Assembly (NCBI RefSeq): GCF_016908975.1
Contig: NZ_JAFBEX010000013.1
Span: 62,001-126,000, forward strand
Reading direction: 5' to 3'
Length of the DNA stretch: 64,000 nucleotides
Origin: Neobacillus cucumis
GTDB taxonomy: Bacteria > Bacillota > Bacilli > Bacillales > Cytobacillaceae
Part shown: piece by piece, positions 25,971-35,244 of the stretch
How positions within the stretch are numbered: the stretch's first letter is position 1
Layout: each line of letters opens with the position of its first letter
Notes under the pieces: generated by a model
Databases searched by the model: none
Told to the model about the DNA's origin: nothing
The model's input: the letters and a program-made list of their open reading frames with translations, nothing else
Translations under genes and position numbers: made by a program

Positions 25971-26024
25971 CGCTATAAAAACACACTTCCCCAAATTGCA
26001 GAAAGATGTGTTATTTATTTAAGC

Positions 26025-26654
26025 CTATTTACCAATTAGATGCAGACAAAAGTCTAAATCGGCTTGTAAATGGTTTTTCATCACCATTTCTGCCCTTTCT
26101 CCGTCTCTTGCCTTAATAGCCTTGTAGATTTCCTCGTGTTCATCAATTAGATGGGGACGGTTGTAAAATACAACGGTTTTACGGAAAAGATAAATCGTAG
26201 ATTGCATCCGGTCAATAATATCAATCATAACGGGATTATTGCTGGCATTAACAATAATTTCATGAAAGCGTTCATTAGCACGCATGATCTCTTCGACAGT
26301 ACCTTTCCTTCCAATCTCAACACAGTTATATAGAGATTCCAGTTCGTCTTCCTTCAGATAGGATGCTGCACATTTTGCTGAAAAGCCTTCCAAAAGTATT
26401 CGAACTTGAAACATATTTCTCAAATCCTTTTCGGTCGGTTTGACAACCCTCTTATTCACTATAAGCCCTTCTTGTTCCAATTTGCGAATGGACTCCCGTA
26501 TCGGCGTTCTGCTCACACCTAATTCAGCGGCAACCTTTTCTTCGACAATCTTGGTTCCACCGGGAAGCTCGCCATTTAAGATTTTATCACGAATAATTTC
26601 ATAGGATTGATGGAAAGCCGGACGAGAACGATCACTTCCTAACAAAGTTTTCAC
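26025..26654 (-). CDS. GntR-family transcriptional regulator (FadR/FCD subfamily)
   Basis: 209 aa. The N-terminal winged HTH (residues 12-75) has the GntR text GELPGGTKIVEEKVAAELGVSRTPIRE, and the C-terminal helical FCD domain (about 80-205) has the metal-binding histidines in ANERFHEIIV and in ARDGERAEMVMKNHLQ. FCD regulators usually respond to organic or sugar acids. It is divergent from the sugar-acid operon at 26909, with three operator-like repeats in between, so it most likely represses that operon and itself. Confidence 0.92.
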   Translation of the reverse strand: MKTLLGSDRSRPAFHQSYEIIRDKILNGELPGGTKIVEEKVAAELGVSRTPIRESIRKLEQEGLIVNKRVVKPTEKDLRNMFQVRILLEGFSAKCAASYLKEDELESLYNCVEIGRKGTVEEIMRANERFHEIIVNASNNPVMIDIIDRMQSTIYLFRKTVVFYNRPHLIDEHEEIYKAIKARDGERAEMVMKNHLQADLDFCLHLIGK

Positions 26655-26757
26655 CTCAATATGAATTCACTAATTAAAATTATCTTACCAAATATAGAGA
26701 CAAAAAAATACAGAGTCATTGGTTATCTCTACAAATAATTATACACTAAATAAAATT

Positions 26758-26820
26758 TTGTATACAAAATAAATAAAAATTGTATACAAAATTAAAATGT
26801 TAGTATACAATAGCAAATGT
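26758..26820. promoter_or_regulatory. Triple GntR operator
   Basis: Palindromes TTGTATACAA at 26758-26767 and 26780-26789, and TAGTATACAA at 26811-26820. Centres are 22 and 31 bases apart, close to two and three helical turns, so dimers would bind on one face. A cre-like site (TGAAAGCGATTGCC, 26831-26844) follows. Confidence 0.75.
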
Positions 26821-26908
26821 AATCAACTAATGAAAGCGATTGCCTTAATTTCAAAAATGCAATTTGCTTAATGTATATTGAATGAATAGTCATCGAGGAG
26901 GAATAAAA

Positions 26909-27802
26909 ATGGAACGAAAAGTCGGTTTTATTGGACTTGGAATTATGGGAAAACCAATGACACTAAATCTAATGAAGGCAGGGCATACACTCACTGTTTT
27001 TGATCTTAATCAAGAGGCGGTAAGTAGTCTAGTTGAGGCTGGAGCGACTGCAGCTGCATCACCTAAAAAAGTGGCAGAAAACAGTGATGTCATTATTACT
27101 ATGTTGCCAGCTTCTAAACATGTACAAGAAGTTGTATTAGGTGAGAATGGCGTCCTTGAAGGAGCAAAAGAAGGATCAGTCATCATTGATATGAGTTCGA
27201 TTACTCCAGAAGTATCTAAAGAACTTGCAGCTGAAGCAGCGAAAAAAGGAGTAGGTATGCTTGATGCACCTGTAAGCGGCGGAGAACCTAAAGCTATTGA
27301 CGGTACTTTAGCAATCATGGTAGGCGGTAATGAAGATGTCTTTGAAAGCGTTCAATCCGTACTTTATGGCATGGGTAAAGACGTAACTTTAGTGGGTGAC
27401 AATGGCTGTGGGGTAACAGCAAAATTGGCCAATCAAATTATTGTAAACCTTAACATTGCCGCTATGTCTGAGGCACTTGTATTAGCAGCAAAAGCAGGCA
27501 TTAATATTGAAAAAATGTATCAGGCCATCAGAGGAGGACTAGCAGGAAGTACCGTGCTCGATGCAAAGGTACCCATGATATTAGATCGAAACTTTGTTGC
27601 AGGCGGAAGCATTGCTATCAATATGAAAGATATTACGAATGTAATGGATACAGCTCATGAAATCGGTGTTCCATTACCGCTATCAAGCCAATTATTAGAG
27701 ATTTTCCATGCGTTAAAGGTCGATGGAAAAATAAAAGACGATCATGGCAGCATTGTTAGATATTATGAAAAACTTGCAAATGTTGAAGTAAAGAGGGTTT
27801 AA
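26909..27802 (+). CDS. 3-hydroxyacid dehydrogenase family (2-hydroxy-3-oxopropionate reductase/GarR or LtnD-like)
   Basis: 297 aa from ATG at 26909 (MERKVGFIGLGIMGKPM), chosen for GAGGAGG upstream. Rossmann motif GLGIMG, substrate motif DAPVSGGEPKAIDGTLAIMVGG, and the catalytic lysine in NGCGVTAKLANQI are all present. Relatives reduce tartronate semialdehyde or oxidise C2 of D-threonate, L-threonate or D-erythronate. Beside a four-carbon acid sugar kinase, the second role is more likely. It is the first gene of the operon. Confidence 0.85.
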   Translation: MERKVGFIGLGIMGKPMTLNLMKAGHTLTVFDLNQEAVSSLVEAGATAAASPKKVAENSDVIITMLPASKHVQEVVLGENGVLEGAKEGSVIIDMSSITPEVSKELAAEAAKKGVGMLDAPVSGGEPKAIDGTLAIMVGGNEDVFESVQSVLYGMGKDVTLVGDNGCGVTAKLANQIIVNLNIAAMSEALVLAAKAGINIEKMYQAIRGGLAGSTVLDAKVPMILDRNFVAGGSIAINMKDITNVMDTAHEIGVPLPLSSQLLEIFHALKVDGKIKDDHGSIVRYYEKLANVEVKRV

Positions 27803-27805
27803 ACC

Positions 27806-29242
27806 ATGAATGAGACAAAAAGAGTATCCGTAGAAATTCTTGAAACTCTTCCTGAAGTAAACCGTGCGTCAGTTGATCAATTGCATGCCGAAGCGTTAAA
27901 GAATTTAAATAAAAAAATAATTGTTCTCGATGATGATCCCACGGGTGTTCAAACAGTCCATGACATCTCTGTTTTTACAGATTGGTCTGTGGAAAGCATT
28001 GAACAGGGATTTAATGAAGAACAGTCCATGTTCTTTATCTTGACAAACTCACGAGGATTTACGGCTGACGAAACAGAAAGTGCACACCGGGAAATTGCGG
28101 AAAATATTCTTACCGTTGCTACGAAACTAAACAGGGAATTCATGATTATCAGCCGCGGGGATTCAACCTTAAGAGGACACTATCCTTTAGAAACAAATGT
28201 CTTAAAGGAAACCATCGAAACAGCTTCTGATATAAAAATAGATGGTGAAGTCATTCTTCCATTTTTTAAAGAGGGAGGACGACTTACCATCAATAATATT
28301 CATTATGTCCAGTATGGTGAAGAGCTCGTACCTGCCGGTGAAACAGAATTTGCCAAGGATCGTACCTTTGGTTACACAAAATCAGATCTAGGTGAATGGA
28401 TCGAAGAGAAGTCGAATGGAGAATTTTTAGCTGAAAATACCTTATATATTTCACTTGAAGAGCTTCGCTCATTACAAATTGAAAAAATAGCCGAAAAGCT
28501 TCTTCAAGTAAACTACTTTAATAAAGTAGTAGTTAATGCGGTTGATGAGGTGGATGTGAAAATTTTCACCATTGCTTTAGCACAAGCTATCAACAGCGGC
28601 AAGAACTTCTTATTTAGGAGTGCGGCAGCTCTTCCAAAAGTTATCGGAGGAGTGAGCAATAAACCGCTGCTTACTAGAGCAGAATTAGTGGGAGAAGAAA
28701 CAGGGAATGGCGGATTAATTATTATTGGTTCCCATGTGAAAAAAACGACCGAACAGCTGGAAGAGCTTAAAAAGTTAAGTGCCATTGAATTTATTGAATT
28801 TAATAGCCATTTAGTTTTACAGCCTGAAGCATTTCAGAAAGAATGTGACCGGGTAATTGAAACAACTGAAGCTCTGATTAGTTCCGGTAAAACCGTTGCT
28901 GTTTATACCAGCAGAGAGCGTCTTGACCTTGGGGAAGGTAAAAAAGAAGAAGAATTAAAACTCTCCGTTTCGATTTCAGATGCGGTCACAAGTATCGTCA
29001 CTAGATTACAAGTTAGACCGAACTTTCTCATTGCAAAAGGCGGGATTACCTCAAGTGATGTCGGGACAAAAGGCTTGAAGGTGAAAAGAGCTACAGTGGC
29101 TGGCCAGATTCGTCCTGGTATTCCAGTTTGGAGAACAGGGGATGAAAGTAAATATCCTGGCATGGCTTATGTCATTTTTCCAGGGAACGTAGGATCCAAA
29201 ACCGATTTAAAAGAGGTTGCTGAAATATTAAGCGGTAACTAG
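27806..29242 (+). CDS. Four-carbon acid sugar kinase family protein (OtnK/DUF1537)
   Basis: 478 aa, three bases after the dehydrogenase. The N-terminal substrate domain has LDDDPTGVQTVHDISVFTDW and RGDSTLRGHYP, the family hallmark. The C-terminal nucleotide domain has FLIAKGGITSSDVGTKGLKVKRATVAGQIRPGIP. Known members phosphorylate 2-keto-threonate or 3-dehydro-tetronates, the step after LtnD-type dehydrogenases. This version has an unusually long N-terminus (about 40 residues before the first motif). No aldolase or decarboxylase for the final step lies next to it. Confidence 0.88.
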   Translation: MNETKRVSVEILETLPEVNRASVDQLHAEALKNLNKKIIVLDDDPTGVQTVHDISVFTDWSVESIEQGFNEEQSMFFILTNSRGFTADETESAHREIAENILTVATKLNREFMIISRGDSTLRGHYPLETNVLKETIETASDIKIDGEVILPFFKEGGRLTINNIHYVQYGEELVPAGETEFAKDRTFGYTKSDLGEWIEEKSNGEFLAENTLYISLEELRSLQIEKIAEKLLQVNYFNKVVVNAVDEVDVKIFTIALAQAINSGKNFLFRSAAALPKVIGGVSNKPLLTRAELVGEETGNGGLIIIGSHVKKTTEQLEELKKLSAIEFIEFNSHLVLQPEAFQKECDRVIETTEALISSGKTVAVYTSRERLDLGEGKKEEELKLSVSISDAVTSIVTRLQVRPNFLIAKGGITSSDVGTKGLKVKRATVAGQIRPGIPVWRTGDESKYPGMAYVIFPGNVGSKTDLKEVAEILSGN

Positions 29243-29251
29243 TATGTCTAA

Positions 29252-29285
29252 AAGGATGCCAATCATGATTGGTTGGCATCTCCTT
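29252..29285 (+). promoter_or_regulatory. Intra-operon hairpin
   Basis: AAGGATGCCAA pairs with TTGGCATCTCCTT around TCATGATTGG. There is no T tract. It ends next to the permease ribosome binding site (AAAGGAG, 29290-29296). It may protect upstream mRNA or tune permease expression. Confidence 0.55.
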
Positions 29286-29299
29286 AAACAAAGGAGAAG

Positions 29300-30631
29300 A
29301 TGGAGAAAATGCCAATAGTATATATCTGCATAGGGGTAGCATTATTACTATTATTGATGGTGGTCTTTAAGTTAAACGCATTCATCTCGTTGATTGTAGT
29401 TGGATTGCTCGTAGGTATAATGGAAGGAATGTCACCAGTCGAAGCAATGACATCCATTACAACTGGCCTGGGCGGTACCTTGGGAAGTCTAGCTTTAGTG
29501 ATTGTATTTGGGGGTATGATTGGGAAACTGATGGCTGATTCCGGAGGTGCACAGCGAATCTCTGTTACTTTGATCCGGGCATTCGGCAAGAAAAGAGTGC
29601 AGTTAGCTGCCGTTCTTACTGCGTTTGTGGTTGGAATCGCTCTATTTTTTGAAACAGGCGTTGTTGTTTTAATCCCATTAGTATTCACGATTGCTGCAGA
29701 AGCGGGTGTTCCTATTCTTTACATTGGAATGCCGGTTATAGCGGCGTTGATTACCATGCACGGTTTTGTTCCGCCGCATCCAGGGCCAACAGCGGTTGCA
29801 GGTATTTATCAAGCAAATTTAGGGAAGACATTATTATATGGAATTATCATTGCTATTCCTGCTGTTATTATTAGTGGACCATTATATACGAAGCTATTTA
29901 AAAAAGAGGATTTGGAAGTAGAGATTCCAAAAGGGCTTTTTACACCAAAACACTTTAAAGAAGAAGAAATGCCCGGATTTGGCATTAGTATGTTTACAGC
30001 TCTTATTCCAGTAATTCTTATTGCTTTCCAAGCTATTGTTGAAATTGTAGCTCCAAAATCAGGTCTATTACCAGCAGCTCAATTTTTAGGAAATCCAGGC
30101 GTTGCGTTGCTTATCTCTGTAATCGTTGCCATTTTTACATTTGGTCTTAACCGTGGCAGAAAAATGCCGGAACTGATGAATTCACTTACGGAATCCATCA
30201 GCAGTATTGCCGTTATTCTATTAATTATCGCCGGCGGTGGCGCATTCAAACAAGTTTTGATTGACAGCCATGTGGATAAATACGTTGCCCATCTAATGGA
30301 GGGATCATCCATTTCTCCATTAATCCTAGCATGGTTAATTGCCGCAATATTACGTGTTGTTTTGGGTTCTGCAACTGTTGCAGGTATGACTGCTGCTGGA
30401 ATTGCGGCACCACTGGTTGCAGCAACACATGTAAGTCCAGAACTTATGGTTTTAGCTACTGGTGCTGGAAGTATGACGTTCTCCCACGTAAATGATGCAG
30501 GCTTTTGGATTTATAAGGAATTCTTTAACCTTTCCATTGGTAAAACGATTAAAACCTGGTCAGTTATGGTTACGATTGCTTCTCTTGTCGGGCTGGCAGG
30601 GGTGTTAATTATCAATCTTTTTATTAAATAA
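29300..30631 (+). CDS. GntP-family gluconate/sugar-acid:H+ symporter
   Basis: 443 aa with about 12-14 membrane segments. Family text: GGTLGSLALVIVFGGMIGKLMADSGGA, FFETGVVVLIPLVFTIA, HGFVPPHPGPTAVA and AGSMTFSHVNDAGFW. It should import the sugar acid used by the two preceding enzymes. The start is unclear: ATG at 29300 is only 3 bases from the ribosome binding site, and ATG at 29309 is 12 bases from it. A bidirectional terminator at 30655 ends the operon. Confidence 0.92.
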   Translation: MEKMPIVYICIGVALLLLLMVVFKLNAFISLIVVGLLVGIMEGMSPVEAMTSITTGLGGTLGSLALVIVFGGMIGKLMADSGGAQRISVTLIRAFGKKRVQLAAVLTAFVVGIALFFETGVVVLIPLVFTIAAEAGVPILYIGMPVIAALITMHGFVPPHPGPTAVAGIYQANLGKTLLYGIIIAIPAVIISGPLYTKLFKKEDLEVEIPKGLFTPKHFKEEEMPGFGISMFTALIPVILIAFQAIVEIVAPKSGLLPAAQFLGNPGVALLISVIVAIFTFGLNRGRKMPELMNSLTESISSIAVILLIIAGGGAFKQVLIDSHVDKYVAHLMEGSSISPLILAWLIAAILRVVLGSATVAGMTAAGIAAPLVAATHVSPELMVLATGAGSMTFSHVNDAGFWIYKEFFNLSIGKTIKTWSVMVTIASLVGLAGVLIINLFIK

Positions 30632-30654
30632 TAGGTTGTGTAGATAGAAGTAGA

Positions 30655-30693
30655 AAAAGGCAACTAATCCCGGTTTTGGGAAGTTGCCTTTTA
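30655..30693. terminator. Bidirectional terminator, permease/dltD
   Basis: AAAAGGCAACT pairs with AAGTTGCCTTTT, with an inner TCCCGG/TTGGGA pair. It serves the permease on plus and dltD on minus. Confidence 0.85.
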
Positions 30694-30727
30694 CCTGTTT
30701 TATATAGAAAATTTTTAATGTTCTGCT

Positions 30728-31924
30728 TTACTGATTCATCGCGAGCTGTCTATCGTTCCCCTCATAAAATTGCTTGATAGCCTGGTCCGTATACACCCAG
30801 CCCTTCCAGCCAATGTGAATCGTATCTTTCATGAAATACGGATCATATTCATGGCCCGAGAAATCAGCAACTTGAAACCCTTCCGCTTCTATTTGCTTCT
30901 TAATCCGTTCATAATAAGCAGTACGCCCTTCCTTAGGAAACCCGGTATAATCATAATATTGTCCATTGACCGGTACAGAGATAAACAGAGGCTTTGCTCC
31001 GGCTTGCTTCAATACATCAAGAACAAGCTGGAAGTCTCCGTATTCTTTCGACACACCGTAGGAACGGTTTATGTCTTTATTTTTTAAAGACGGCATGAAA
31101 GCTTTAATTTTATTATATTGAGAGTTTACGATATAGAAGTGATTGTTCGTTGCCCGCTTCGCACCGTATTGATCTGCTTCCTTTTCTAATTGGTTCCACG
31201 ATTTCTTTCTAACTTTCGGGGAAAGGTCCCGGTGACGAGATAAACCGCCAGCCAAGGAGTAATATAAATCCTTTTTCTCTAGCACATGCCGATAGGCAAG
31301 CGCAACAGGGCGAAGGACCCTTGCTTCCCATTTAGTCAATGGATCATTTGTAACTTCAGCCTTATAAAGTGTAGACAGAATTGGATCATTTTTAACAGAT
31401 GAATAGGTTAAGAGGCGCTTAATGGCCTGTTTCTTCACCTTTGGATCAATCTGTTGATTAAAAGCAAAATCATATCCCTGCAGGGAAGAATAATTGGGTA
31501 CAAAATGTGATTCATCGGCTCCTTGTGGATTAAACCATTGCGGAGACAACACAAATACGATTTTCTTATCCTTTAATTGATTAATATGCTCGGAAAAATT
31601 TAAAAAGTGAATCAATGACTCGGTTCCGCCACGGCCTATCAGAAAAGGTGTGAAGTCTTCATGGACCTCTTGAAAGTAATCAGAAGGATGAAAACGATCA
31701 AGCCTCGCCAGTTCTGATGAACCATAAATGGGCAGATAACGGCTATCATCGAGCATTTTTTGCTGTATATATTTACCTTGAAACATAAAAGGATTTAATT
31801 CGGTTGCTTCTTGGCTGATTCGATTTTTGGGAATCAGACTTTCAATCCAGCGATCGGGAATGATTACTAGGATAAATAAAACAAAAAACGCTAGAAAAAG
31901 CGGGATAAATACAGGCCTCTTCAT
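30728..31924 (-). CDS. dltD: D-alanine transfer protein DltD
   Basis: 398 aa. One N-terminal membrane anchor (residues 5-25), then an extracellular SGNH-like domain with YGSSELARLDRFHP (catalytic serine region) and a late DTIHIGWKGW (Asp-x-x-His pair). DltD takes D-alanine outside the membrane and passes it to lipoteichoic acid. It is the last gene of dltXABCD and overlaps the dltC stop by 4 bases (ATGA). Confidence 0.95.
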   Translation of the reverse strand: MKRPVFIPLFLAFFVLFILVIIPDRWIESLIPKNRISQEATELNPFMFQGKYIQQKMLDDSRYLPIYGSSELARLDRFHPSDYFQEVHEDFTPFLIGRGGTESLIHFLNFSEHINQLKDKKIVFVLSPQWFNPQGADESHFVPNYSSLQGYDFAFNQQIDPKVKKQAIKRLLTYSSVKNDPILSTLYKAEVTNDPLTKWEARVLRPVALAYRHVLEKKDLYYSLAGGLSRHRDLSPKVRKKSWNQLEKEADQYGAKRATNNHFYIVNSQYNKIKAFMPSLKNKDINRSYGVSKEYGDFQLVLDVLKQAGAKPLFISVPVNGQYYDYTGFPKEGRTAYYERIKKQIEAEGFQVADFSGHEYDPYFMKDTIHIGWKGWVYTDQAIKQFYEGNDRQLAMNQ

Positions 31925-32157
31925 CTCAAATCAGCCAACTGAATGGCGATTTGATTTGGTGTATTCCAAGTATCACGGTCAAATTCAGTAATTGGGACAA
32001 GGATGCCAAAACGTTCTTCTATTTGAACCAATAACTCGACTGTTCCAAATGAGTCTAATAGTGCCTCATCAAACAAATCGATATCTGGATTTTCTTTAAC
32101 AACCTCATCTTGGCAAATTTCTGCTAATAATTCTATCACTTGATCTTTAAATTCCAT
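31921..32157 (-). CDS. dltC: D-alanyl carrier protein DltC
   Basis: 78 aa from ATG at 32157 (MEFKDQVIEL), the usual length; the frame back to 32214 overlaps dltB and is not used. Ser36 in LLDSFGTVELL is the phosphopantetheine attachment site. AAAGGAG lies 11 bases upstream. It carries D-alanine from DltA to the DltB channel. Confidence 0.95.
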   Translation of the reverse strand: MEFKDQVIELLAEICQDEVVKENPDIDLFDEALLDSFGTVELLVQIEERFGILVPITEFDRDTWNTPNQIAIQLADLR

Positions 32158-32162
32158 CGAAA

Positions 32163-33329
32163 TCATACTCCTTTTTGAATAAAATGTCCTGAGAATATAT
32201 AAAATCCAAAGCATACGAAATGGAAGGTAATCACAATACTAACGATTCGAGTAAACCTTGTCTGCGGCCACCATTTATGCTTTTTATTAAACTGTTCGAA
32301 TGTGTTGTAGCAAACCATTAACAAGGCATGGTAGATGCCATAAAGGATATATTGTATCTCAAGTCCATGCCAGACACCCATTAACAGAAATAATAAAATA
32401 TAACCGAGATTAGAAGTGATGTTTCGGTTTTTTATCCACTTCTTTTTCGTTATCCAAAAAACGAATCGCATGTACACGTAGTCTCGAAACCAGAAGGAAA
32501 GGCTCATATGCCAGCGATTCCAGAAGTCTTTTATATTTCTGCTGATAAACGGCAGATTAAAGTTTTCCGGTGATTTGATTCCCATGATATAGCTGATACC
32601 AATCGCAAACGCACTATAGCCAGCAAAATCGAAAAATAAATAAAAACTATAGCCATACATATAAAAGAGCTGGCTTTGAAAATGATTTGTCGCGATAAAT
32701 CTTAAGTTAATAAGGAAAAAATGATTAATAGAATATCCAATAATATATTTATATAAAAAGCCTCGGAAAAGTTTGTTGATCCCGTCGTATAAAAGCTGCT
32801 TATACTGTTCACCTGTTATTTCGGCCTTTAAATCCTTGTCAAACCGACGGTAACGGTCAATTGGGCCAGATGAGATGGTCGGAAAAAATAAAATAAAATA
32901 CAGCAAACTAGCAAGGGGCAGCCGTTGCTTGATTAGTCCATCCCTTGTCTCCATAATTAATTGTGTTCCCTTAAATGTTAAATAGGAAATTCCCAAAAAG
33001 GACATCCAGTTGGTATCTGAAAAATACGGAAGCAACTTATAAACTGTCAATGGAAGAATAGAAGCAATCACCGCAAAAGAAAAAATCCAGCCGCTGTTGG
33101 CTTTTTTTCTATAGGCTATATATCCTTCGATTAATAGAACCTGCCATACTGTAAACAGAATTAAAGCAATCGCAGTTGACGGTTTAGATGAAAAAATAAT
33201 GGCCAAGACCATTACTGAGACAATCATGTTGTATGTGTGAAATTTCTTACCCTTTAAGCCAAGAATCACAGTCGGTGCCAATAGAACAACTAGGATGAAA
33301 AAGAATGTAAAGGAACCATATGGAATCAT
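32163..33329 (-). CDS. dltB: D-alanyl-lipoteichoic acid acyltransferase DltB (MBOAT)
   Basis: 388 aa, about 11 membrane segments. MBOAT family text: [55 protein letters not shown], and the catalytic histidine in [17 protein letters not shown]. It moves D-alanine from DltC across the membrane. It overlaps dltA by 4 bases and sits 5 bases before the dltC start. Confidence 0.95.
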   Translation of the reverse strand: MIPYGSFTFFFILVVLLAPTVILGLKGKKFHTYNMIVSVMVLAIIFSSKPSTAIALILFTVWQVLLIEGYIAYRKKANSGWIFSFAVIASILPLTVYKLLPYFSDTNWMSFLGISYLTFKGTQLIMETRDGLIKQRLPLASLLYFILFFPTISSGPIDRYRRFDKDLKAEITGEQYKQLLYDGINKLFRGFLYKYIIGYSINHFFLINLRFIATNHFQSQLFYMYGYSFYLFFDFAGYSAFAIGISYIMGIKSPENFNLPFISRNIKDFWNRWHMSLSFWFRDYVYMRFVFWITKKKWIKNRNITSNLGYILLFLLMGVWHGLEIQYILYGIYHALLMVCYNTFEQFNKKHKWWPQTRFTRIVSIVITFHFVCFGFYIFSGHFIQKGV

Positions 33330-34831
33330 ACGAATACCTTTTCGCTAATTTGTTTTCGGTCTACTTTTCCATTCGGAGTCATTGGTAGTTCCTTATGGTA
33401 TGAAAACTTTCTTGGAATCATATAAGCAGGTAATATTAATCCTAGTTCTTTTTTAATCGCACTGGTAAGCTGATATTCTTTTTCAAAAGGGTGTTCCGCC
33501 GGAATAATTAACACCGATAGGTATTCTATTCGTTCATCTTGATAAATGGGCACAACCACCGCTGAATTCACAAATTTCGATTTTCCAATATGATATTCGA
33601 TTTCCTCAAGTTCCATTCGATACCCATGTAATTTGATTTGAAAATCTAATCTCCCTTTATAATAAAGTAACCCTTCTTTGATAAAACCGGCATCACCGGT
33701 TCTATAAGCTTGCTGTCCATTGTAATTAAAGAAGGCTTTAGTGGTGAGTTCTGGTTGTCCGAAATAGCCTTTGCTGACACTCGGCCCAACGATAATAATT
33801 TCGCCCTTTTCTTCCTCAGATACAGGCATATTTTCTTCATTTAATAGAATGATTTGTGTATCAGATTTTGCGACCCCTACTGGAAGAGTTTGATATTCCT
33901 TTAGCACTTTATCTGTTATTTCTGAAAAGGTAACAGCAACGGTTGCCTCAGTCGGACCATAGGTATTAAAAATCCTCGCCATTGGAAATCGTTCCCTCAG
34001 CTGCTGGCAAACTGAAACAGGAAGAATTTCACCGCAGAAAAGAAAGACTGATAATTCCGGAAGGAGTTCGCTGTTAAACGAAGGATCCATTAGGCACATT
34101 TGTACAAAGGATGGTGTGGAGGTCCATACCTGTGTCTTAGATTTTTTTAATGCTTCAAATAAGATTTTTGGTTTAGCGATTATTTCTTTTGTAATCGCAA
34201 ATAGGGTCCCACCGCTTGCTAAAGCTGGATAGAGATCCATTACGGAAAGATCAAAGGAGAAGGGAGCTTGGTTTAAGAAGCGAAGTCCGCCTTCAATCGG
34301 AAAATCTTCCAGCATCCAATCCACAAAGCTTTGCAGATTGTTAGCAGATATTTGAACACCCTTAGGATTTCCTGTACTTCCTGATGTGTAAATAATATAA
34401 AAGTTCTCGTTTTCCTTCACCCAGTTGAAAGAATCAATGGAGGCAGCCAATTGTTTATCCATTTCTTCAAAGGTTACTGTTCTTACAGAAGACTCAATCG
34501 TAAGTTCGAGACCAGATACATTAATGAAGAACTCGGTTTGAGAATTATGAATCATTTTCTCCACTCTTTCTAATGGAATGGAGGTATCAACAGGAATATA
34601 TGGATGACCGGCCTTTACACTGCCAAGGAAGGAAATCAACATTTCTGGTTCCATATGTCCATAAACCAAAATAGGTGAGTGCTTTTTAAGGTTTAGTGCC
34701 AAAATAAAAGCTGCCCATTGTTCTGATTTTTGCCAAAGCTCACCGTAAGTCATCTGTTTAGCAGGAGAGATAAAAACCAATCTTTCTGGATGTAACCTGG
34801 CATTATTTTGAATGGCTTTTAATAATTGCAT
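33326..34831 (-). CDS. dltA: D-alanine--D-alanyl carrier protein ligase DltA
   Basis: 501 aa, the family length. Adenylation-domain motifs: [17 protein letters not shown] (P-loop, A3), [15 protein letters not shown] (A5), YRTGDAGF (A7), [20 protein letters not shown] (A8) and the catalytic lysine in TPNGKVDRK (A10). It activates D-alanine with ATP and loads it onto DltC in the cytoplasm. The start has GGAGGGAT upstream, directly after dltX. Confidence 0.95.
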   Translation of the reverse strand: MQLLKAIQNNARLHPERLVFISPAKQMTYGELWQKSEQWAAFILALNLKKHSPILVYGHMEPEMLISFLGSVKAGHPYIPVDTSIPLERVEKMIHNSQTEFFINVSGLELTIESSVRTVTFEEMDKQLAASIDSFNWVKENENFYIIYTSGSTGNPKGVQISANNLQSFVDWMLEDFPIEGGLRFLNQAPFSFDLSVMDLYPALASGGTLFAITKEIIAKPKILFEALKKSKTQVWTSTPSFVQMCLMDPSFNSELLPELSVFLFCGEILPVSVCQQLRERFPMARIFNTYGPTEATVAVTFSEITDKVLKEYQTLPVGVAKSDTQIILLNEENMPVSEEEKGEIIIVGPSVSKGYFGQPELTTKAFFNYNGQQAYRTGDAGFIKEGLLYYKGRLDFQIKLHGYRMELEEIEYHIGKSKFVNSAVVVPIYQDERIEYLSVLIIPAEHPFEKEYQLTSAIKKELGLILPAYMIPRKFSYHKELPMTPNGKVDRKQISEKVFV

Positions 34832-34849
34832 GATGTAATCCCTCCATAA

Positions 34850-34999
34850 TTAGAAATCATTGTAAATATACGAACCTGCACTCGCATTATTGAAACCATA
34901 CATAAAAAACAGTAAAAGCAGAATAAGCAAGTAATACAGAAATCTACTGACCCACCTAACTTTCTCCTGATAAATGAAACCCTTTAATTTTTCCAGCAT
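34850..34999 (-). CDS. dltX: DltX, small membrane protein of the dlt operon
   Basis: 49 aa. ATG at 34999 behind GGGGGAT. The sequence has a basic N-terminus (MLEKLKGFIYQEKVRWVSR), one membrane helix (FLYYLLILLLLFFMYGF) and the short conserved tail ending GSYIYNDF. Position just upstream of dltA and the tail motif fit DltX, which works with DltD in D-alanine transfer. The gene ends 19 bases before the dltA start. Confidence 0.9.
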   Translation of the reverse strand: MLEKLKGFIYQEKVRWVSRFLYYLLILLLLFFMYGFNNASAGSYIYNDF

Positions 35000-35244
35000 T
35001 ATAATGATCCCCCACAAAAGATAGTCAAATATGACTATAATTTTGTATTTTTACGTAACTATCATAATTCTCATTGTAATTCTTTGCATTAAGATTTAAT
35101 GAAAAGGAAATTAATTTTTAATTTTTTTCTTTTAAATTTGCTTTTAACCTGTCCAAATGCAGTGGACAAGTGTATTTCGATGGTGCCTGACACCAAAAAG
35201 GTGTAAAGTGAAAAGGGAAATAAGAAAGGAAGAAGGTTTTATCG
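35000..35244. promoter_or_regulatory. Divergent promoter region, dlt operon and MFS gene
   Basis: AT-rich region with the dlt promoter(s) on minus and those of the MFS gene on plus; no element fits well enough to place. It contains GGTGCCTGACACC (35182-35194), a short palindromic-like motif also seen in variants at 48441 and 50112. Confidence 0.5.
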
